From positions 8,699-72,698 of the forward strand of contig NZ_JAHYSG010000063.1 of NCBI RefSeq assembly GCF_022095675.1: DNA of 64,000 nt, written 5' to 3'. Origin of the DNA: Dactylosporangium sp. AC04546 (GTDB taxonomy: Bacteria > Actinomycetota > Actinomycetes > Mycobacteriales > Micromonosporaceae). Positions 24,718-34,432 of this stretch are shown here, one piece after another. The notes below the pieces were generated by a model. That model was not told where the DNA came from, did no database searches, and saw only the letters and a list, made by a program, of their open reading frames with translations. The translations under genes were made by a program, and so were the position numbers. The stretch's first letter is position 1. Each line of letters starts with the position of its first letter.

Positions 24718-25204
24718 CGGCCGCCGCCTCCATCCGCATGCTGTCGCGCAGCTTCTGCAGTGCGCGTGAGGTGTTGCTCTTGACGGCGCCGACGGAGCAG
24801 CCGAGCACCGCGGCCGTCTGCGCCTCCGACAGGTCGTCGTAGTACCGCAGGACAAGGGCCGTCCGCTGTTGCCGGGGCAATGCCCGAATGGCCTGCCAGA
24901 GCCCGTGGTCGGCCGGCTCGGGGTCGACGTGGACGACCTCGGGCACCCGGTCGGTCAGCCGCTCGCGGCGCAGGGCCCGGCGGCGGTTGAGGTACTGGTT
25001 GACGATGATCCGCCGCACGTAGACGCCGGGCTCGTCGGTGCGCTGCACCCGCTTCCAGGCCATGCCGGTGCGCTCCAGCGCGTCCTGCACCAGGTCGGCC
25101 GCGAGCTGCTCGTCACCGCTGAGCAGATACGCGAAGCGCAGCAGCTCGCGGTGCCGGTCCCGCACGTACTCGGCGAAGGACGGCGGCGCTTCCCAGCTCG
25201 GCAT
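24707..25204 (-). CDS. SigE-family (ECF) RNA polymerase sigma factor
   Basis: 165 aa; ATG at 25204. Region 2 is FAEYVRDRHRELLRFAYLLS and DLVQDALERTGMAWKRV; region 4 is ALPRQQRTALVLRYYDDLSE then AAVLGCSVGAVKSNTSRALQ, the HTH. The combination LLRFAYLLSGD...A.DLVQ is the SigE-family form common in actinobacteria. It is co-transcribed with the membrane protein downstream. Confidence 0.95.
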   Translation of the reverse strand: MPSWEAPPSFAEYVRDRHRELLRFAYLLSGDEQLAADLVQDALERTGMAWKRVQRTDEPGVYVRRIIVNQYLNRRRALRRERLTDRVPEVVHVDPEPADHGLWQAIRALPRQQRTALVLRYYDDLSEAQTAAVLGCSVGAVKSNTSRALQKLRDSMRMEAAADGH

Positions 25205-25245
25205 GCCCGAAGGACACCACAGCCGCCGGAAAGGTTGCGTCCCCT

Positions 25246-26586
25246 TTACGAGGCCGCGGGGATGCTGAACTCCGCGAGGAAGTGGTCCTTGCCGTGCTCC
25301 CACGAGTCGAGCGCATGGTCGGCGAACGAGCGCATCGTCTCGCAGACCTCCTCGACGGGCTCCAGCAGCGTCAGCGTCTCCGGCTCCTCCAGCCCGACGA
25401 TGACCCGCGCCGACAGCCCCTGCCGGGCCAGCCGGAGCAGGTCGCGGGCCAGGTCCTGGACCAGGTACGGGCCGATCGTCGCGGACAGCCCCTTGACGGC
25501 GATCTCGGCGCTGGCCCGGTCGAGGTCGGCCGCGGTCAGGCCGGACAGCAGGTCGTCGGCGGCGCGCCGGGCGGCCGGGTCGTAGGCGAGCCCGGTCCAC
25601 AGCGCGGCGCCGGCGCCGAACCACGGCCACGGCGGCGCGTCCGCCAGCCGCAGCTCCAGCGTCCGGCGGACCCGCACGTGCGGCCAGACCTGGCTCAGGT
25701 GCAGCTCCCAGTCGGCGGGCGTCGGGTACGTACCGTCGCCGAAGCCGCGCTCGACCGCCTCCCGGAACGGGATCGGCGCGGCGGCGACGTGCGACCCGCC
25801 GACGAGCCGGTAGATCATGGGCAGGCGCGCCGCCCAGTCGACGAGGTCGTCGATCCCGGCGCCGGCGTCGAGCGCGACGGCGAGCACGCCGCAGCGGCGC
25901 GGGTCGAAGTGTCTCCAGTACTGCATGCGCCGCGACATGACACCGGTCGGCGCACCGCCGGCGACCGGCGAGTCGACGAACAGCGCCGCGACGACCGGCG
26001 ACGCCCGCACGAGCAGGCGCAGCTTGTCCATCAGGTCCGCCGAGTCGGTGTAGTCGAGTGAGGTCTGTGCGGACAGCACCAGCCCCATGACCTCGTCGGC
26101 GTACGCGCCGTCCGGCCCGAGACGGCCGAAGTAGTCGCGCATGACCTGCACGCGTGGCTTCGGGTTCCAGGCGATGCCGTCGGCCGCGGTGAACGGCACG
26201 ATCCCGCCGCTGAGCAGCGCGATCCCGTGCCGGTCGGCCAGCCCTGCGGCGAGCTGGAGGTGCGCGCGCACGTCGGCGACGGCCTCGGCGACCGTCGGGA
26301 ACGGCGGCGACGAGTACTCCAGCGCCCCGCCGGTCTCGAGTGTGAACTGCGCGCCGCCGGCGAGCTCGACGCCGATCGTCTGGGCGCCCTCCGTCAGCAG
26401 GCTGCCGCCGTACGTCCGGGCGACGTCGTCGAACAGCGCGGTCGCCTGCCCGTAGGTCGCGTTGCGGCGGCTACCGCGGTCGACCAGCCCGACCTCGACC
26501 TCCAGGCCGACGTGCTCCGCCCGCCCCGGCGGCGCCTCGAAAACCCCGCGTAAATCCGCAAGCCCTAACCTCTGCTGCCCTCTCAC
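25246..26586 (-). CDS. egtA: Glutamate-cysteine ligase, EgtA type
   Basis: 446 aa from GTG at 26586. The GCS2 pattern is present: VGLEVEVGLVD, GGAQFTLETGGALEYSSPP (glutamate/ATP site), MGLVLSAQTSLDY, PRRCGVLAVALD, and the late ELRLADAPPWPWFGAGAAL. It makes gamma-glutamylcysteine from glutamate and cysteine with ATP. In actinobacteria such enzymes supply ergothioneine synthesis, but no egtB-E genes are visible here, so the symbol is tentative. Confidence 0.8.
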   Translation of the reverse strand: MRGQQRLGLADLRGVFEAPPGRAEHVGLEVEVGLVDRGSRRNATYGQATALFDDVARTYGGSLLTEGAQTIGVELAGGAQFTLETGGALEYSSPPFPTVAEAVADVRAHLQLAAGLADRHGIALLSGGIVPFTAADGIAWNPKPRVQVMRDYFGRLGPDGAYADEVMGLVLSAQTSLDYTDSADLMDKLRLLVRASPVVAALFVDSPVAGGAPTGVMSRRMQYWRHFDPRRCGVLAVALDAGAGIDDLVDWAARLPMIYRLVGGSHVAAAPIPFREAVERGFGDGTYPTPADWELHLSQVWPHVRVRRTLELRLADAPPWPWFGAGAALWTGLAYDPAARRAADDLLSGLTAADLDRASAEIAVKGLSATIGPYLVQDLARDLLRLARQGLSARVIVGLEEPETLTLLEPVEEVCETMRSFADHALDSWEHGKDHFLAEFSIPAAS

Positions 26587-26740
26587 GAGGCCCTCCAGCG
26601 ACGTCTGCCCACGTCTGAAAAACGCTCATGGTAATCGAACGAACGTCGGAACGTAATCGTCGTCGCGGGGGACCCTCCGCAGGACAGTGGAGGATGCGTT
26701 GCAAGAAATCGGGCAAGAGTCGCAATTAATTGGCGGGACC

Positions 26741-26770
26741 TTGTGCAAAGCCGTGTGGCGGTCCTACTGT
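26741..26770 (+). promoter_or_regulatory. Putative promoter of the GH87-like gene
   Basis: TTGTGC (26741-26746) and TACTGT (26765-26770) are separated by 18 bp and lie about 120 bp upstream of the start codon, in the 301-bp gap between egtA and the glucanase. Nothing else recognisable lies in the gap. Confidence 0.4.
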
Positions 26771-26887
26771 CACCTCACCTCATGGCGTCCGCCAAAGCCT
26801 CGAGCGTCTGACACCCCGCACGACGTTCTGACGTTCCGCCAACTCGATGCGTCTCGGCGTCCGCCGTCCCGAGAGAAACGAGTCACG

Positions 26888-28915
26888 ATGTCACGGAGCA
26901 TCACTGGAGCACCATCACGGTGGTCCGCTGCGGCGACCGCGGCCGCCGTTGGCCTCGGCGTCCTTGTCGCCGGTGGCACCGCCGCTCACGCCGCGCCGTC
27001 CGCTACGGCGGTGACGCGGGCCGCGCTCGATCCGGCACTCGTCGCCGGGCGGGGGGCGAGCGTGGACTTCGTCGAACAGGAAGCCGAGAACGCCAAGACC
27101 AACGGCGTCGTCATCGGCCCGGACCGCACCGCCTACACCCTGCCCGCGGAGGCGTCCGGCCGTAGCGCGGTCAAGCTCACGCCCGGTCAGTGGGTGGAGT
27201 TCACGCTGCCCAAGGCCGCCAATGCGATCACGGTGCGGTACAGCATCCCGGACGCGCCGAACGGTGGCGGCATCACCGCGCCGCTCAACGTGTCGGTCAA
27301 CGGCGGTCAGACCAAGACCATGACGCTGACCTCGCAGTACTCCTGGCTCTACAACCAGTACCCGTTCACCAACGACCCCAACGCCGACCTGCTGCACCCG
27401 GACTGGTGGATCACCGAGTGCGGCTGCGTGCCGGCGGCCACCACGCCGACGCCGCAGATCACCAAGCCGTTCCGGCCCTTCCACTTCTACGACGAGCAGC
27501 GGCTGCTGCTCGGCAAGACGTACAAGGCCGGCGACAAGGTCAAGCTGCAGGTCCCGGGCAAGAGCAACGCCGCCTGGACGGTCATCGACCTGCTGGACTC
27601 CGAGCTCGTCGGGGCCCCGAAGGTCAACCTGCTCGCGGCGAACGTGCTGTTCTTCGGCGCCGACCCGACCGGCCGGCGCGAGTCGTCCGACGCGTTCGAC
27701 ATGGCGATCGCGTTCGCGAAGGCGTTCCGGCTGAAGGTGTACGTCCCGCCGGGCACGTACCAGGTCAACCGCCACATCGTCGTCGACAACGTGACGATCG
27801 AGGGCGCCGGCAACTGGTACACCATCATCAAGGGCAAGGAAGTCGCGCTCTCCGAGCCGGCCCCCGACCAGTCGATCCACACCGGCGTCGGGTTCTACGG
27901 CAAGTACGCCAAGGACGGCGGCAGCAACAACGTCCACCTGTCCGGCTTCTCGATCATCGGTGACGTGCGCGAGCGCATCGACACCGACCAGGTCAACGGC
28001 GTCGGCGGCGCGATGAGCAACTCGACCATCGACGGGCTCTACATCCAGCACACCAAGGTCGGCCTGTGGTTCGACGGCCCGATGACCAACACCCACGTGA
28101 AGAACGTGACGGTCGTCGACCAGATCGCGGACGGCCTGAACTTCCACACCGGCGTCACCAACTCCAGCGTCACGAACAGCTTCTGGCGCAACACCGGTGA
28201 CGACGCGCTGGCGATGTGGTCGGAGAAGACGGTCAACGCGAACAACACGTTCGACCGCAACACGATCCAGACCCCGACGCTGGCCAACGGCATCGCCATC
28301 TACGGCGGCAAGGACATCACGGTCTCGAACAACCTGGTGGCCGACCCGATCCGCGAGGGCAGCGCCCTGCACCTCGGCACCCGCTTCGGCGCCGAGCCGT
28401 TCAGCGGCACGATCAACATCACCAACAACACCACGGTCCGGGCCGGCACCTACGAGCTCAACTGGAACATCGGCCTGGGCGCGCTCTGGCTGTTCGCGCT
28501 GGAGAAGAACCTCGACGCGAACGTCCAGGTCGTCGGCGACCACTTCCTCGACAACACCTACAACGCGATCATGTTCGTCGCCGACTGGCCGGTGAAGGAC
28601 CTGTACTCGATCACGAACGTGCACTTCAAGAACGTTCGCGTCGACGGCACCGGTACCTCGGTGGTCAGCGCCCGCGCCGCGGGTTCGGCGACGTTCGAGA
28701 ACGTGGACGCCCGCAACGTCGGCGCCGTCGGCGTCAACAACTGCGGTACGTTCCACTTCACCCCGGCCGGCTCGGAGTTCTCCCTGACCGACCTGGGCGG
28801 CAACGACGGCGGCGGCACCACGGGCCCGTGGCTCGCCCCGTGGGAACTGCCGAACACCATCACCTGCGACGACCGCCCGCCGGTCGTCGTCCCCCCGGCC
28901 CCCGCGCCGTGGTGA
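26888..28915 (+). CDS. Secreted beta-helix glycoside hydrolase, GH87-like (alpha-1,3-glucanase / mycodextranase type)
   Basis: 675 aa; ATG at 26888 with GAGAG upstream. Signal peptide ends near AHAAP (about 37). A CBM35-like region follows (FVEQEAENAKTNG, SAVKLTPGQWVEFTLPKA). Residues ~250-650 form a right-handed parallel beta-helix with VYVPPGTYQVNRHIVVDNVT, GLWFDGPMTNTHVKN, the acid-rich NTGDDALAMWSE and many Asn ladders. This architecture matches actinobacterial mutanase/mycodextranase proteins. It would degrade fungal or bacterial alpha-glucan outside the cell. The exact bond specificity is inferred. Confidence 0.82.
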   Translation: MSRSITGAPSRWSAAATAAAVGLGVLVAGGTAAHAAPSATAVTRAALDPALVAGRGASVDFVEQEAENAKTNGVVIGPDRTAYTLPAEASGRSAVKLTPGQWVEFTLPKAANAITVRYSIPDAPNGGGITAPLNVSVNGGQTKTMTLTSQYSWLYNQYPFTNDPNADLLHPDWWITECGCVPAATTPTPQITKPFRPFHFYDEQRLLLGKTYKAGDKVKLQVPGKSNAAWTVIDLLDSELVGAPKVNLLAANVLFFGADPTGRRESSDAFDMAIAFAKAFRLKVYVPPGTYQVNRHIVVDNVTIEGAGNWYTIIKGKEVALSEPAPDQSIHTGVGFYGKYAKDGGSNNVHLSGFSIIGDVRERIDTDQVNGVGGAMSNSTIDGLYIQHTKVGLWFDGPMTNTHVKNVTVVDQIADGLNFHTGVTNSSVTNSFWRNTGDDALAMWSEKTVNANNTFDRNTIQTPTLANGIAIYGGKDITVSNNLVADPIREGSALHLGTRFGAEPFSGTINITNNTTVRAGTYELNWNIGLGALWLFALEKNLDANVQVVGDHFLDNTYNAIMFVADWPVKDLYSITNVHFKNVRVDGTGTSVVSARAAGSATFENVDARNVGAVGVNNCGTFHFTPAGSEFSLTDLGGNDGGGTTGPWLAPWELPNTITCDDRPPVVVPPAPAPW

Positions 28916-28930
28916 TCAAGCAGTAGGAAG

Positions 28931-28960
28931 GGCGCCCGGGTTCACCCGGGCGCCTTTTTC
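28931..28960 (+). terminator. Rho-independent terminator
   Basis: GGCGCCCGGG-TTCA-CCCGGGCGCC, a perfect 10-bp stem, is followed directly by TTTTTC, 15 bp after the glucanase stop. Confidence 0.92.
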
Positions 28961-29026
28961 TTTCCCCGACGTCAGCGGAGCCGCGGCTGGCCGACGTCCT
29001 CGGGCCGGATGGGGGATCGTGGTGGG

Positions 29027-29495
29027 GTGCGGCTGACCGACTACACGGAACTGCCGAAACGAGCCGGCGTGAGCCCGCGCCGGCCGGGGTGCCGCCTCGG
29101 GCACGCCGTTCCTGCTTCGGTGTCCGGGTGGCACGGTGCCCGCGGTGGTCGAAGGGGCCGCGGCGCTCCTGGAGCGCCACCGCGGCCGGATCGGGATCGG
29201 CGAGTTGTCCGAGCAGCTCGGATACGGCCGCCAGCACGTGCACCGCGAGGTCGCCCGGCACCTGGGCCTGCCACCACAAACCCTCGCCCGGCTGCTGCGC
29301 TTCCGGGCCGCCGCGGCCGCGAGCGGCGGGCTGGCCGGTGCGACGATCGAGCGCCCGGTCGCCCCGCAGCACGGCACGCGGGCCGGCTGGATCCTCGACC
29401 CGTTCGGTCACCGCTGGAACATCCAGAGCGTCGTGGCCGAACTGAGCGCCGACGAGCTCCGTGAAGAGGTTGGAGACAGCTACCAGATCACGTAA
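29027..29495 (+). pseudogene. Chimeric remnant of an AraC-type regulator and a VOC-family protein
   Basis: The plus strand from 29027 starts RLTDYTELPKRAG, resembling the first residues of DUF6597-type AraC regulators, then loses frame. From GTG 29136 a 119-residue frame contains an AraC HTH (IGELSEQLGYGRQHVHREVA, then PPQTLARLLRFRAAA) joined to a glyoxalase/VOC C-terminus (HGTRAGWILDPFGHRWNIQS). Neither domain is complete. It looks like a deletion that fused two formerly adjacent genes. Confidence 0.65.
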
Positions 29496-29578
29496 TTCGC
29501 GTTTCCCGTCCGTTCATCCAGGGTCACCATTTTCCCCTATGCTCCGGCGGTCCTGCTCTTCCTTTACGGAGGCTCAGC

Positions 29579-32374
29579 TTGATACGCCGAAGGATTGTCA
29601 GCGCGCTTGGCGTGCTGGTGGTGGGCGGTGTGGGGGCGTTAACAGCGCAAACCACCGCATTCGCCGCGGAAACCCCGTTCATCAGCGAAATTCACTACGA
29701 CAATGCTGGCACCGACTCGGGTGAGAGCATCGAGATCGAGGCGCCCGCCGGGTTCGACCTGACCGGCTGGCAGATCGTTCTCTACAACGGCAACGGCGGC
29801 GCGCCGTACAACACCCGTACGCTTTCCGGTCTCGTGCCGGACGCGGGCGTGGTCGTCGCGACCTACCCCGTCGACGGGATCCAGAACGGGTCGCCGGACG
29901 GGATCGCGCTCGTCCGTGCCGACGGCACCGTGGCGGAGTTCCTCACCTACGAGGGCACCTTCGTCGCGGTCGGCGGGCCGGCCAACGGCCTGACGGGAAC
30001 CGACATCGGCGTCGCCGAGAGCGCCACCACCCCGGTGGGGCTCAGCCTGCAGAAGGTCGGCGGCGTCTGGAAGGAGCCGGCGGCCAGCACGTTCGGCGTC
30101 CGGAACAAGGCCGCCGACCCCGACCCGGACCCGGAGCCGACGGGCTGCGACTCGCTCGTCGTCAACCGCACGATCGCCGAGGTCCAGGGGACCGGCGCGG
30201 CCACCCCGCTCGCCGGCACCCGCGTCGTGGTCGAGGGCGTCGTGACGGCCGACCACCGGACCGGCGGGTACAACGGCATCGTCATCCAGACGGAGGGCAC
30301 CGGTGGCCAGGTGCCGGCCGCCGGCAAGGCGTCGGACGGCATCTTCGTCTACCTGACCGGCAACACCGCACTCCACCCGTCGGTGGCGCTCGGCGATCGC
30401 GTGAAGGTCGGCGGTACCCCGAGCGAGTTCAACGGCCTGACCGAGCTGACCATCGGCGCCAAGAGCGACGTCCAGGTCTGCGCGCAGGGCGTGGCCCTGC
30501 CGGCGCCGGCTCCGCTGAGCCTCCCGCTCGACGAGGCCGGGCGCGAGTCGGTCGAGTCGATGCTGGTCGCGCCGATCGGCCAGTACACCGTCTCCGAGGT
30601 GTACAACACCAACCGGTACGGCGAGGTCGTCCTGGCCGCCGGTGACAAGGCCCTGCCGATCGCGACCGACCTGGCCCGCCCGGGCACCCCGGAGGCCCAG
30701 CAGGTCGCGGCCGACAACAAGCTGCGCCGGCTGCTGGTCGACGACGGCAAGACGACGAACCTGTCGTCGGCCGGCCTGATGCCGCCGTACTTCTCGCCGG
30801 CCAACCCGCTGCGCGTCGGCGACTCGGTCGAGTCGTTCGGACCGAGCGTGCTGTCGTACGGCTTCAACGAGTGGCGCCTGCAGCCGACGGTGCCGATCGA
30901 CGCGGCCACCCCGCCGGCCGCCCGGACCACGTTCAAGGTCACCAACCCGCGCACCGCCGGGCCGCAGCCCGTCGGCGGCGACCTGAAGCTGGCCAGCTTC
31001 AACGTCCTCAACTACTTCGTCCACTTCGGCGGCGACGCCCGCGGCGCGGACGACGAGGCCGGCCTGGCCAAGCAGGAGGCCAAGATCGTCGCCGCGATCA
31101 ACTCGCTCGGCGCCGACGTGGTCGCCCTGGAGGAGATCGAGAACTCGATCCGCTTCAACCCCGATGACCCGCAGCAGGCGCTCAAGCGCCTGGTCGGCGC
31201 GCTGAACGCGGCCGCCGGCGCGGGCACCTGGGACTACGTCCGCTACCCGGCGGCGCTCCCGCCCGCCGCGCAGCAGGACTTCATCACCACGGCGATCATC
31301 TTCAAGCCGGCCAAGGTCACCCCGGTCGGCGAGTCGAAGGCGCTCAACGACGAGACGGTGTGGTTCAACGCCCGCGAGCCGATCGCGCAGACCTTCAAGG
31401 CCGGTCTGCTCACGTTCACGGTCGTGGCCAACCACCTCAAGTCCAAGAGCACCTCGGACGCGGCGGTCGGCGACAACGCCGACAAGGGCGACGGCCAGGG
31501 CGCGTTCAACGGCGACCGGGTGCGTCAGGCCCGGTCGCTGGTCGGCTTCGTCAACGGGCTGAAGGCGTCCAGCGGCAGCGACGACGTGTTGCTGCTCGGC
31601 GACTTCAACGCCTACACGCACGAGGACCCGATGCAGGTCCTGTACGACGCGTCGTACAAGGACCTGAACACCACCGGCAAGGCGACCTACGTCTTCGGCG
31701 GTGAGTCCGGTTCGCTGGACCACGCGGTCGCCAGCCCGTCGCTCGCCGCCCGCGTCACGGGTGTCGACGTCTGGCAGATCAACTCGCATGAGTCGTTCGC
31801 GTTCGAGTACGACGGCAACCCGGCGTTCTACGCGCCGAACCCGTACCGCGCGAGCGACCACAACCCGATCGTGGTCGGCATCAGCGTCCCGACGTGCGCC
31901 CGGGTCATCACCGGCCGCTACGCGGGCCCGCTGACCGTCACCTCGGGTATCACCTGCCTCGACAACGCGACCGTCGCCGGCCCGGTGACCGTCGCGGCCG
32001 GCGCCTCGCTCGTGGCGACCGGCGGCAGCATCGCCGGCCCGGTCACGGCGCTCGGCGCGGCCCAGGTCACCATCTCCGGCACCACGATCTACGGTCCGGT
32101 GACGGTGACCGGCGCGACCGGCACGGTGACCATCGAGAACGCTCGCATCACCGGCCCGGTGACGATCAGCGGCAACAAGACGGTCGAGCTCGACGGCACG
32201 ACGGTGTCCGGCCCGCTGACCGTGCTGTCCAACACCGGCGGCAAGTCGGTCGTCGTCTCCGGCAACACGGTGAACGGCCCGCTGTCCTGCGTCGGCAACG
32301 ACCCGGCGCCGGTCAACAACGGAGCGAAGAACACGGTGCGCGGCCCGGCGACGGGTCAGTGCGCGAAGCTGTAA
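29579..32374 (+). CDS. Large secreted ExeM/NucH-family nuclease with LTD domain and C-terminal repeats
   Basis: 931 aa from a TTG start with GGAGG 7 nt upstream. Signal peptide to AFAAE (about 30). Residues 30-160 are a lamin-tail domain (PFISEIHYDNAGTDSGE). Residues ~190-300 are an OB-fold-like region. Residues ~475-775 form an endonuclease/exonuclease/phosphatase domain: LASFNVLNYF, DVVALEEIEN (catalytic Glu), TVVANHLKSK, LLLGDFNAYTHEDP and YRASDHNPIVVG (Asp-His). The last ~150 residues are degenerate GPVTV/ISG beta-solenoid repeats, perhaps for anchoring. It degrades extracellular DNA. Confidence 0.92.
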   Translation: MIRRRIVSALGVLVVGGVGALTAQTTAFAAETPFISEIHYDNAGTDSGESIEIEAPAGFDLTGWQIVLYNGNGGAPYNTRTLSGLVPDAGVVVATYPVDGIQNGSPDGIALVRADGTVAEFLTYEGTFVAVGGPANGLTGTDIGVAESATTPVGLSLQKVGGVWKEPAASTFGVRNKAADPDPDPEPTGCDSLVVNRTIAEVQGTGAATPLAGTRVVVEGVVTADHRTGGYNGIVIQTEGTGGQVPAAGKASDGIFVYLTGNTALHPSVALGDRVKVGGTPSEFNGLTELTIGAKSDVQVCAQGVALPAPAPLSLPLDEAGRESVESMLVAPIGQYTVSEVYNTNRYGEVVLAAGDKALPIATDLARPGTPEAQQVAADNKLRRLLVDDGKTTNLSSAGLMPPYFSPANPLRVGDSVESFGPSVLSYGFNEWRLQPTVPIDAATPPAARTTFKVTNPRTAGPQPVGGDLKLASFNVLNYFVHFGGDARGADDEAGLAKQEAKIVAAINSLGADVVALEEIENSIRFNPDDPQQALKRLVGALNAAAGAGTWDYVRYPAALPPAAQQDFITTAIIFKPAKVTPVGESKALNDETVWFNAREPIAQTFKAGLLTFTVVANHLKSKSTSDAAVGDNADKGDGQGAFNGDRVRQARSLVGFVNGLKASSGSDDVLLLGDFNAYTHEDPMQVLYDASYKDLNTTGKATYVFGGESGSLDHAVASPSLAARVTGVDVWQINSHESFAFEYDGNPAFYAPNPYRASDHNPIVVGISVPTCARVITGRYAGPLTVTSGITCLDNATVAGPVTVAAGASLVATGGSIAGPVTALGAAQVTISGTTIYGPVTVTGATGTVTIENARITGPVTISGNKTVELDGTTVSGPLTVLSNTGGKSVVVSGNTVNGPLSCVGNDPAPVNNGAKNTVRGPATGQCAKL

Positions 32375-32382
32375 AAGCAAGT

Positions 32383-32415
32383 GGGGCCCGGGCTGCACAG
32401 CCCGGGCCCCTTTTT
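32383..32415. terminator. Strong terminator between convergent genes
   Basis: GGGGCCCGGGCT-GCAC-AGCCCGGGCCCC (12-bp perfect stem) followed by TTTTT on the plus strand, 8 bp after the nuclease stop. The stem also ends the minus-strand ABC operon. Confidence 0.93.
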
Positions 32416-33704
32416 CATGCCGCCGTGGCCGGCCCCCGCGTCGCCCGGCGGGTCGTGCCGATCATGGCCGCCGCCGTCAGCGCGATCGCCGTGGCCACGA
32501 CCACCGCGTACGCCGCGGGCGTCGCCTCCGGCCACAGCCGGTCCGCCCGGGCCGCGGCGAACGGCACGATCGTGACGAGCGAGGCGAGCGACCCGCCCAG
32601 CACGCCGGTCACGGTCACCAGCAGCCCCTCCATCGCGACCATCGCGACGAGCTGGCCGCGGGTCGCGCCCGCCAGCCGGTGCTGGGCGAACTCCCGGCGG
32701 CGGCTCGCGGTCGCCGCGATCAGCGTGTTGACCAGCATGATCGCGACGAACAGCGTCATCATGCCGACGACCACGTAGTTGAGGGTCTGCACGTCCCGGG
32801 CGTAGTCCGGCTGGACCTGCCCCTCCGCCGCCTTGTCCTCGATCGCCTGCATGTACACCGTGCCGGTCGCGACCCCGGTGAACAGCAGCACCGGCATGAC
32901 AGCGCTCGCGAGCTGCCGGATCCGCGTCCGCACCGCGAGCACCGCGAGCTCGCCGGCCACCCCGCGCATCGCCGGGCCGACCACCGCGGTCACCAACCGC
33001 AGCAGCTCCGGGGCCAGCAGCGCCAGGCCGAGCGACGCCCAGATGCCGGCCTGCCCGGCGGTCTGCATGGCGTCGACGCCCTTGCCGTCCATGACGGTCG
33101 CGGTGAGCGTCCCGCAGCTCGCGCCGGCCGCGAGGAACAGCACCGCGGCGGCGCGCCGCAGCCGCGGCCGCTGCGCCTTCGGTGCGGTCCGCCGGGACGC
33201 CGCCACCGCGGCGACCAGCGAGCCGACGAGCGTGACGCCGAAGCCGACGTTGATCGCGGCCCCGCCGAAGACGAACTCCGTCGACTCGGCGACCTGGCCG
33301 GTGTTCTGCAGGAGGTTCAGCAGGACCCGGCCGATGACGAGCCCCAGTGGTACCGCAGCCGCCGCGGCGATCAGCGAAACCGCAGCGGCCTCACCCAGGA
33401 TCATGCGGCGGAGCTGCGGCGGGGTGGCGCCGATCCGGTGCAGTGCGGTGATCTGCTCGGCCCGCTGCCGCACCGACAGGCCCAGCGTCGAGGACACCGC
33501 GAACACCACAATGACCAGGCACCAGCCCCCGCCGACACCGGCCGTGGTGACCAGCGACTCGGCGCTGTCCGCGTCGGTACCGGCGGCGGTGTCGATGAGC
33601 GACGCGAACCCCATGAGCAGGGTCGCGCCCAGGAACGCGGACAGGAACGTGGCGATGAAGCCGCCCGGCCGGTGCCGCAGGTTGCGCAGCGCGACGCCGA
33701 TCAT
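32415..33704 (-). CDS. FtsX-type ABC transporter permease
   Basis: 429 aa; ATG at 33704 overlapping the ATPase stop (ATGA). It starts MIGVALRNLRHRPGGFIATF, and has about eight hydrophobic segments with two FtsX domains; each repeats the SSTLGLSVRQRAEQITALHR / ATASRRREFAQHRLAGATRG cytoplasmic motif after a membrane helix. It pairs with the ATPase upstream as a MacB-like exporter for a peptide, lipid or drug. The substrate is unknown. Confidence 0.92.
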   Translation of the reverse strand: MIGVALRNLRHRPGGFIATFLSAFLGATLLMGFASLIDTAAGTDADSAESLVTTAGVGGGWCLVIVVFAVSSTLGLSVRQRAEQITALHRIGATPPQLRRMILGEAAAVSLIAAAAAVPLGLVIGRVLLNLLQNTGQVAESTEFVFGGAAINVGFGVTLVGSLVAAVAASRRTAPKAQRPRLRRAAAVLFLAAGASCGTLTATVMDGKGVDAMQTAGQAGIWASLGLALLAPELLRLVTAVVGPAMRGVAGELAVLAVRTRIRQLASAVMPVLLFTGVATGTVYMQAIEDKAAEGQVQPDYARDVQTLNYVVVGMMTLFVAIMLVNTLIAATASRRREFAQHRLAGATRGQLVAMVAMEGLLVTVTGVLGGSLASLVTIVPFAAARADRLWPEATPAAYAVVVATAIALTAAAMIGTTRRATRGPATAA

Positions 33705-34432
33705 GCCGCCGCTCCCGCCAGCTCGCCGAGGTGTGCCAGCCGCTCCGCGACCGCCTCCGCCGTCGGCGCCCGCAGCGACCCGGCCAGGCGCCCGTCCGCG
33801 AGGAAGAGCACCTCGCCGGCGTACGAGGCCGCCACGGGGTCGTGGGTGACCATGACGACGGTGCGGCCGTGCTCGCGGACGACGGCGCGCAGCAGTTCGA
33901 GCACCTCGCGGGCGCTGCGCAGGTCGAGCGCACCGGTGGGCTCGTCGGCGAAGATCACCGCCGGCTCGGTGAGCAGCGCCCGGGCCACGGCGACCCGCTG
34001 CCGCTGCCCGCCGGACAGCTGGTCGGGGTGGCGGTTGCGGTGGTTGTCGAGCCCCAGGCTCTTGAGGAGCTCACGGCACCTCCTGCGATCCGCCCGGCGC
34101 CCGGCCAGCCGCAGCGGCAGAACGACGTTCTGCTCCACGGTGAGCGAGGGGAGGAGGTTGTACTCCTGGAAGACGAAGCCGACCCGCTGCCGGCGGAACT
34201 TCGTCATGGCGGTGTCGTTGTTCGCGGTCACCTCGGTACCCCCGATGAACACCCTTCCGCTGGTGGGACGGTCGAGCCCCGCGGCGCACTGCAGCAGCGT
34301 GCTCTTGCCCGAGCCCGACGGCCCCATGATCGCGGTGAACGTCCCGTCGGCGAAGGCCGCCGACACCCCGTCGAGCGCCCTGGTGGTGCCGTACGTCTTG
34401 CGCAGCTCTTCCAATCGGACTGCGTCGGTCAT
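33701..34432 (-). CDS. ABC transporter ATP-binding protein (MacB/LolD type)
   Basis: 243 aa; ATG at 34432 behind GGGAGG (the 75-bp longer frame lacks one). Walker A GPSGSGKST, Q-loop FVFQEYNLLPSLTVEQN, signature LSGGQRQRVAVARAL, Walker B AVIFADEPTGALD, H-loop VVMVTHDP. It energises the downstream FtsX-type permease. Transcription probably answers to the divergent GntR-TetR fusion regulator. Confidence 0.96.
   Translation of the reverse strand: MTDAVRLEELRKTYGTTRALDGVSAAFADGTFTAIMGPSGSGKSTLLQCAAGLDRPTSGRVFIGGTEVTANNDTAMTKFRRQRVGFVFQEYNLLPSLTVEQNVVLPLRLAGRRADRRRCRELLKSLGLDNHRNRHPDQLSGGQRQRVAVARALLTEPAVIFADEPTGALDLRSAREVLELLRAVVREHGRTVVMVTHDPVAASYAGEVLFLADGRLAGSLRAPTAEAVAERLAHLGELAGAAA

Noticed and set aside
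22969..24783. 604-codon plus-strand frame over the sigma-linked genes
   Set aside because: Antisense to two well-supported minus-strand genes with coupled starts; composition only.
29639..32398. 919-codon minus-strand frame antisense to the nuclease
   Set aside because: The plus strand has signal peptide, LTD and EEP motifs; the antisense product is Arg/Gly/Val repeats without a domain.
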